Source: Mycobacterium heidelbergense | GTDB lineage: Bacteria > Actinomycetota > Actinomycetes > Mycobacteriales > Mycobacteriaceae | Direction: 5' to 3' | NCBI RefSeq assembly: GCF_010730745.1 | Contig: NZ_AP022615.1 | Coordinates: forward strand, 2,046,001 to 2,110,000 | Length of the DNA stretch: 64,000 bases | Shown: positions 59,909 to 64,000 of the stretch, piece after piece | How the letters are laid out: the number at the start of each line of letters is the position of its first letter | How positions within the stretch are numbered: position 1 is the stretch's first letter | Notes under the pieces: model-generated | Databases searched by the model: none | Seen by the model: only the letters and a program-made list of their open reading frames with translations | What the model was told of the DNA's origin: nothing | Program-made: the position numbers and the translations under genes

Positions 59909-61029
59909 CCAGCCTTGCCCAGTCTGGTCGTCAACCGTTCCGCTTGGAATGCCGCCTCCAGTTCTTGGCGACCCCTCTCCGAAGCCTCATCGTTTTTAAC
60001 GTGATCCATCAACTCGCGGGAAAGCACCTCTGCGCCGGTGCGGACTGCTCGCTGACATCCCCGATTAATCAGTGTCATGAGCGAGCCGATGTGCCCCGTG
60101 CTGCGTGCGAAGAGATACTCCGACAGGTCATCGGCGAGCATGCCGGGATACCCGTCTGCCAGGACTACGCGCTGCTCGAGGGCTAGAAGGAGTTGGCGCC
60201 ATTCCAGGCGCCCCTGGTCGGAATTGATCTCGAAAGCTTGCATGCCGAGTTTTGTTGTGCGCCGCCCTGTTTGGGCTATCACCGCGTCCTCATACGCATG
60301 GCCTTCTGAGAAGAGACCACGGGCCGCCAGCCCGACTCCGACGAAGACCAAGGTGACCGGAAACTCGTTTGCGATGTACTTGAAATGGTTGCTGATTTCC
60401 ACTCCGACCGTGTTTCGCCAACGCAGGAAATGCAGGTCGTCGACGATCACCATTCTGGTTTCGCAGCTCAGGACACAGTCCAACGCCCGGTAAGAATAGT
60501 CAGCAGCCTTCCCCTTGCTAGTTCCCGGGTGTGCGTAGAAAGCAAGCATGGCCCTGTTGAAATCAACCATGCCGGTGTTGCCGGTCAGGCCGACCCTGCA
60601 AACGGGCCAGCGCTCGTTGCCTGTGCTGGTCTGAGATCCTCGTTCTTTGATTTCGCGGCGGTGAAACTTCTTGGCGAAATCCAGTACGGAGGTCGTCTTG
60701 CCGAGCCCAGGAAAAGCCTCGATCGCGACCGCGCCTTTGGGCTTGTCTCCGTCCTGGACATTGCTGTCGACGATGTCCCAGAGATCCTCATGCAGAGCGG
60801 CCAGCTGTGGAGTCTTGATAGGGCCGAGGTTCGCATGCCACTCACGACGCTGACGGTTGTAGTCGTCGAAGGTCTCCTCACTCAACGACTCCAAATCGGA
60901 TCGTGTCAATGATTCCGGTCGGATGCGCGCCGGCGTCCTTACGAACCGCTGCCAGCCCTCCTTGCGAGCAAGCGTGAGATTGTCCAACCGGGCCTCTGAC
61001 TCTTGCTGCGCCGCTTTCTTTTCAGCCAT
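59905..61029 (-). CDS. tnsC: TnsC/TniB-like AAA+ transposition ATPase
   Basis: 374 residues. Walker A is FPGLGKTTS (about residue 107), Walker B MVIVDDLHFL, sensor-1 VTLVFVGVGLA, and the remaining AAA+ helical lid follows. The N-terminus (about 90 residues) is charged and helical. TnsC forms filaments on DNA, links the target selector to the transposase and controls insertion. The ATG at 61029 shares one base with the tnsB stop (TGATG); the stop overlaps tniQ by four bases. Confidence 0.87.
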   Translation of the reverse strand: MAEKKAAQQESEARLDNLTLARKEGWQRFVRTPARIRPESLTRSDLESLSEETFDDYNRQRREWHANLGPIKTPQLAALHEDLWDIVDSNVQDGDKPKGAVAIEAFPGLGKTTSVLDFAKKFHRREIKERGSQTSTGNERWPVCRVGLTGNTGMVDFNRAMLAFYAHPGTSKGKAADYSYRALDCVLSCETRMVIVDDLHFLRWRNTVGVEISNHFKYIANEFPVTLVFVGVGLAARGLFSEGHAYEDAVIAQTGRRTTKLGMQAFEINSDQGRLEWRQLLLALEQRVVLADGYPGMLADDLSEYLFARSTGHIGSLMTLINRGCQRAVRTGAEVLSRELMDHVKNDEASERGRQELEAAFQAERLTTRLGKAG

Positions 61030-63179
61030 CAGGCGTCTTCCAAGGCGTCGGCGTAGAAGTTGTTGGCGCAGTCATCGAGTTCGTCCTCGGCGTCGTCATC
61101 ACCGGTCTCGGGATCAGCTTCGTCGATCGTCTTTTCCGCGTCCTCGTGGCCGCGAGGATCTGCTGTCGCTAGCACGCGTGCGACCGACGGCAGGGTAGCG
61201 ACCTCGTCCTGCGCGGCGCTCTGGCCGATCAGGGTGTCTTCGCGGGAGAGTCGTAAAGCCATGCGCCGCTCTGCCAGCGTGGAGCCCAGCCCGAGGTTCC
61301 ACCGCTCCAACAGATCTGCGACCGCAAGTCGATCATCGGGGTACGTGTACTTCGAGGCTGCGAGTTTGCGCGCGAACTGGAGAGCATCCTCGCTGAGTGG
61401 CATTTCTATCGACGGTGCGTGCTCCCACATCAGGGTGTGCCACTCACGTGTTTCTGGATCGCGGAAGTAGGCGCGGGTGATGTCGTCGGGGTCGTAGTGA
61501 ATAGGCCAGCGGCCCTTGGCTTTCCCCTTGTACGGACTGGTCATGTTGCGGTAACCATTCAATGCGGCTCCGTTGTAGCGGCGACCGCCCAAGTCCACCC
61601 CGTAGTGCTGGACCTTGCGGAACTCCGCTTTCAGGAACTCGTAACCCAAACCGGGATCACGTGGGACCTCAATGTAGCCGGCGCGGGCGACGCCGTGCTC
61701 AAACATCTGCGCGGGAGACATCCGTAGCCCCGGCACGTGTGGATCAATCAGACTGTCGTGCGGTCGGCGGTGATACACCACGGCCACCCATTCGCGGATG
61801 ATCGCCTCCAACTCGTCAAGGTAGAAGAACGCTTCCGATTCAGGATCCAGCCCGCGGGAGTGCACGTCCGGGCCCTTGTATCCCGGCAAGGCTTGCAGTA
61901 GGTCCTCGCGGATGGTGCGGAAGAACCGCTCGACCGGCCCCTTATCCCGACCCGTCCGCAATCGCGCAGGCTGTATCGAAATTCCCATCCGCTGGCACAC
62001 GCTCGTCAAGTGCTCGGATACGTAGATCTTGCCGTGGTCGATCACGATGGTCTCGGGCACCATCGCCGGCCCGGCCGCGCCGACCACGGGCCCTTCAATC
62101 GCGTCAACATCTATCAGGACGGATCTCGGAACACCGTGCTCGGGCCGTACCGTTTGGGCTGGCCAGTCCTTGCCTGCTGGCCGCGGCCGATACGCTTGAT
62201 ACAACACAGATGCGGCGTCCACCGACTTCGTCGATACCGGCGTCACCCTGATCCCGATGACACAACGCGTGTACCAATCCATCCCGATCGTCAGTTCTGC
62301 CTGCACCCACCGCAACGTGCTCGGATCCAGTGCGAAAACGTCCAGCCGCGTGGTGTCCATCAGCAGATATTCACCCGGCCGGGTCGGGCACAGTTTTCCG
62401 TACACGCCATCCGGCCGTTCAGCGATGTCGCGGTTCCTCTTGGTACTCAACCGGAAGGTTGGATACCGGTTCTCTAAGTCGGCAAGAACGCGGAACGCCG
62501 TTGCGCGGGAGGGCACCTGCACGACGCCCTCGCCGAACCGCGCGACAACTCTGGCGTTGGCCCGCGTGATCACCATCGTCTGCGATGGGCGCGACTGGTC
62601 TGTATGCTCCACCATCACTTCAACGGCGGTTTCGGTCCACCGCGGGTCCACGTTCGCACCCAGGCCAGCTGTCCTCCTACCGCGCGTCGACGCCAGTCCG
62701 GCTTCACCGTTCTTCTGGAACTGCTGAACCCAACGCTCGATGGAACGCACCCCAGCACCAAGCTCGCCCGCTTTGCTCGCGTAACGTCTCGACAGAGGTA
62801 CATCGGCTTGGTACTCCCGCCGCGGCTCCCCGGGAAGCGCCAATTCCTCACTACCCGAACGGAACCCAGTAAGCACCTCACGAACATGCGCCGCTCGCTC
62901 GATCATCTCGCTTCGCTCAGCGTCGCCGAGCTGAGCGAGAATAACCCCGGCCGGCTCGAAGTCATCATCGCCGGACGGCCCGTCCCGTTCCGTGATCACT
63001 CGCGTGCCGTTCGACATCAGAAGTTCGTTGAGGCGGGCCCGGATGAGGGCTTGCTTCGACGTGCCTTTTAACACGACGTCCATCCCTGTCTGACCAGCAT
63101 GGATCTCAACGATCTCCACCAACTCCCCGTCGTGGACAAGCCGAGCGCCCACGCCGATTCGTACCCCTGCTGAAGTCAC
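61029..63179 (-). CDS. tnsB: TnsB-like DDE transposase
   Basis: 716 residues of the TnsB/Mu-type rve integrase family. The N-terminal DNA-binding part contains RYASKAGELGAGVRSIERWVQ (about 150) and is followed by the DDE core: first aspartate LLMDTTRLDVF (about 300), second IVIDHGKIYVSE and glutamate GPVERFFRTIREDL. The C-terminus is acidic (GDDDAEDELDD), likely for contact with TnsC. The GTG at 63179 is chosen because GAGGAGG precedes it by six bases and it overlaps the tnsA stop (GTGA); the longer frame to 63302 lies inside tnsA. Confidence 0.88.
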   Translation of the reverse strand: MTSAGVRIGVGARLVHDGELVEIVEIHAGQTGMDVVLKGTSKQALIRARLNELLMSNGTRVITERDGPSGDDDFEPAGVILAQLGDAERSEMIERAAHVREVLTGFRSGSEELALPGEPRREYQADVPLSRRYASKAGELGAGVRSIERWVQQFQKNGEAGLASTRGRRTAGLGANVDPRWTETAVEVMVEHTDQSRPSQTMVITRANARVVARFGEGVVQVPSRATAFRVLADLENRYPTFRLSTKRNRDIAERPDGVYGKLCPTRPGEYLLMDTTRLDVFALDPSTLRWVQAELTIGMDWYTRCVIGIRVTPVSTKSVDAASVLYQAYRPRPAGKDWPAQTVRPEHGVPRSVLIDVDAIEGPVVGAAGPAMVPETIVIDHGKIYVSEHLTSVCQRMGISIQPARLRTGRDKGPVERFFRTIREDLLQALPGYKGPDVHSRGLDPESEAFFYLDELEAIIREWVAVVYHRRPHDSLIDPHVPGLRMSPAQMFEHGVARAGYIEVPRDPGLGYEFLKAEFRKVQHYGVDLGGRRYNGAALNGYRNMTSPYKGKAKGRWPIHYDPDDITRAYFRDPETREWHTLMWEHAPSIEMPLSEDALQFARKLAASKYTYPDDRLAVADLLERWNLGLGSTLAERRMALRLSREDTLIGQSAAQDEVATLPSVARVLATADPRGHEDAEKTIDEADPETGDDDAEDELDDCANNFYADALEDA

Positions 63180-63910
63180 GCAGGCCTCCTCAGTTCTGTT
63201 CGTCCGCTCAGTGGCACGCTCAGATCGATCAACAGTTCCTGGCGCCAGACAAGATGCAGCACTGCAGATTTGACGTGGTGGATCGGCTCCCCTGGCATAC
63301 ACCTGAGCGCGTCCGCGAGTGGTGAGCCGTCCAGATTCTTCTCCCGTAGTTGTGCCAGGAGCTCCGACCGGAACAGCCAGTCGCGCCGGTATCCCGCTAG
63401 GAAGCGGACGTTCTCCAGCTCTACTGCGACGGGCTCGGTCGCCACTTCATAACTCCAGCCCCGCGCCTCAACGAGTTCCCGAGTCCACTCGAATGTGAAG
63501 GCCACATTGGGATTGGAGAGACGGCGGGCAGGCTTCACATCCACGACTACAGGACCTGTATCCGTAATCAACAGGTAGTCCGGGATGTGCTTGCGTGGAT
63601 TGCGGTCGACCGAAGCCCGGAGCAGAAATGGTTGGGCGACGATGTGCCGCACACTCATGTCGAAATCAGCAAAAATCAAGCGCGCCAATTCAAGTCGTGA
63701 TTCGTAGATAACATGACCGCCAACAGTGCTCGACCAGTAGGTGCCCGAGTAGTGTTTCTGCCCGCGGTGCCAGCGAAAGGTCCGCCAGGGAGCCGCGTTG
63801 GCAAGTTCATCGATCCCGGCCGCAGTCCACTCTCGTGGAACTTCACTCAGGTCGTCAGCACGTCGGTACGAGACAGAGGCCATCGACGCCTTGTCTCTGC
63901 TGCGGCCCAT
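63176..63910 (-). CDS. tnsA: TnsA-like endonuclease
   Basis: About 244 residues. The restriction-enzyme-like core shows the expected spread of catalytic residues: a glutamate in VIYESRLELARLIFADFD, an aspartate in KHIPDYLLI and a lysine in PVVVDVKPARR. TnsA cuts the 5' ends of the element while TnsB cuts the 3' ends, so transposition can be cut-and-paste. The ATG at 63910 has GAGG nine bases upstream; the frame also opens with a GTG at 63919. It is the outermost gene, about 90 bases before the window end. Confidence 0.85.
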   Translation of the reverse strand: MGRSRDKASMASVSYRRADDLSEVPREWTAAGIDELANAAPWRTFRWHRGQKHYSGTYWSSTVGGHVIYESRLELARLIFADFDMSVRHIVAQPFLLRASVDRNPRKHIPDYLLITDTGPVVVDVKPARRLSNPNVAFTFEWTRELVEARGWSYEVATEPVAVELENVRFLAGYRRDWLFRSELLAQLREKNLDGSPLADALRCMPGEPIHHVKSAVLHLVWRQELLIDLSVPLSGRTELRRPA

Positions 63911-64000
63911 GGCGATCACCTCGGCCCTGCAATCGGATCAGACTGCTTTGGTGACCTGATCGTCACATGGCCGTCGACACACCCTTGGGATTGAACAACC
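63911..64000. other. tns promoter region at the window edge
   Basis: This stretch should contain the tns promoter. It has no GTCTCACG boxes in either orientation and no TGT...ACA terminus, so the right end of the element is probably a little further out. Confidence 0.4.

Larger units (their letters stand above)
42572..64000. mobile_element. Tn7-like transposon carrying a defence island (right end outside)
   Basis: The left end is at 42572. The transposition genes are at the other side in the order tnsA, tnsB, tnsC, tniQ, read inward from 63910, so tnsA is outermost as in Tn7. Between them lie IetAS, a type III CBASS with CapHP, toxin-antitoxin remnants, DUF4917 and two unknown genes. The base composition is visibly more AT-rich in places (for example capP) than the flanking chromosome. 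No right end with the same boxes occurs before 64000. No cas genes or CRISPR repeats are present. Confidence 0.7.

Noticed and set aside
63911..64000. Right end of the Tn7-like element inside the window
   Set aside because: No CGTGAGAC boxes or CCTACA terminus occur before 64000.
42572..64000. CRISPR-guided (CAST) nature of the element
   Set aside because: No cas12k, cas5-8 genes or repeat-spacer arrays are seen, and TniQ is the long TnsD-like type.

Overview
The window looks like a slow-growing Mycobacterium, possibly of the M. avium complex or a close relative. The sequence is GC-rich. It carries a cyclopropane/mycolic acid methyltransferase, a 13E12-type (DUF222/HNH) repeat protein, a PrrB-like kinase, a fused HadA/HadB dehydratase, a CelA1-like GH6 cellulase, an Rv2531c-like decarboxylase and many mycobacterial-style GTG or leaderless starts. 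Species assignment is inference.

Left part (1-42 kb), chromosomal background. 1-5.8 kb: the 3' end of a HyfB/NuoL-like proton-channel subunit, a second-type enolase, a protein of three tandem DUF190 (PII-like) domains, a class I fructose-bisphosphate aldolase, and a decayed catalase-like peroxidase/cytochrome b561 pair. 5.9-9.6 kb: an N-acyl-D-amino-acid deacylase, a Rieske oxygenase, a PIN-domain scar and a small membrane protein. 9.8-15.6 kb: a DUF222/HNH protein, a nitroreductase scar, a methyltransferase preceded by a perfect 38-bp palindrome, an orphan PrrB-like kinase, and TetR + acyl-CoA dehydrogenase. 15.5-27 kb: a sulfur-scavenging locus on the minus strand, with three FMN-dependent LLM monooxygenases and eight ABC-transporter genes (SsuABC/TauABC type). 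Two of its ATPases appear to form an asymmetric pair. 27-38.8 kb: decarboxylase, CfA/CmaA-type methyltransferase, three related membrane GGDEF proteins, an LLM F420/FMN oxidoreductase, a DMT-type transporter, an SCO6745-type protein and a HipB/HipA remnant. 38.9-42.3 kb: a degenerate transposon end, a Fic scar, fused HadAB, cellulase and cold-shock protein.

Right part (42.57 kb to the window end): what appears to be one Tn7-like transposon. Its left end starts with TGTAGG at 42572 and carries repeated GTCTCACG sites. Its tnsA-tnsB-tnsC-tniQ operon lies at the far right, with tnsA outermost and transcription pointing inward, exactly the Tn7 layout. The right end is not in the window. There are no cas genes or CRISPR repeats, so it is not a CRISPR-guided transposon.

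The cargo is a compact defence island. It holds an IetS/IetA protease-ATPase pair and a complete type III CBASS operon (TRIP13-like ATPase, small second ancillary protein, HORMA protein, CD-NTase, S-4TM membrane effector) with a divergent CapH/CapP regulator pair. It also holds an Xre/ParS-type antitoxin with a truncated RES toxin, a DUF4917 protein, two convergent genes of unknown function, and a VbhA-like antitoxin next to a wrecked fic gene. Several scars (AAA+ C-terminus, HTH protein, RES, fic) show repeated turnover of cargo. The likely logic is that the transposase genes move and target the element while the cargo protects the host from phage and plasmids. The unknown pair 54200-56413 are the best candidates for an undescribed function.
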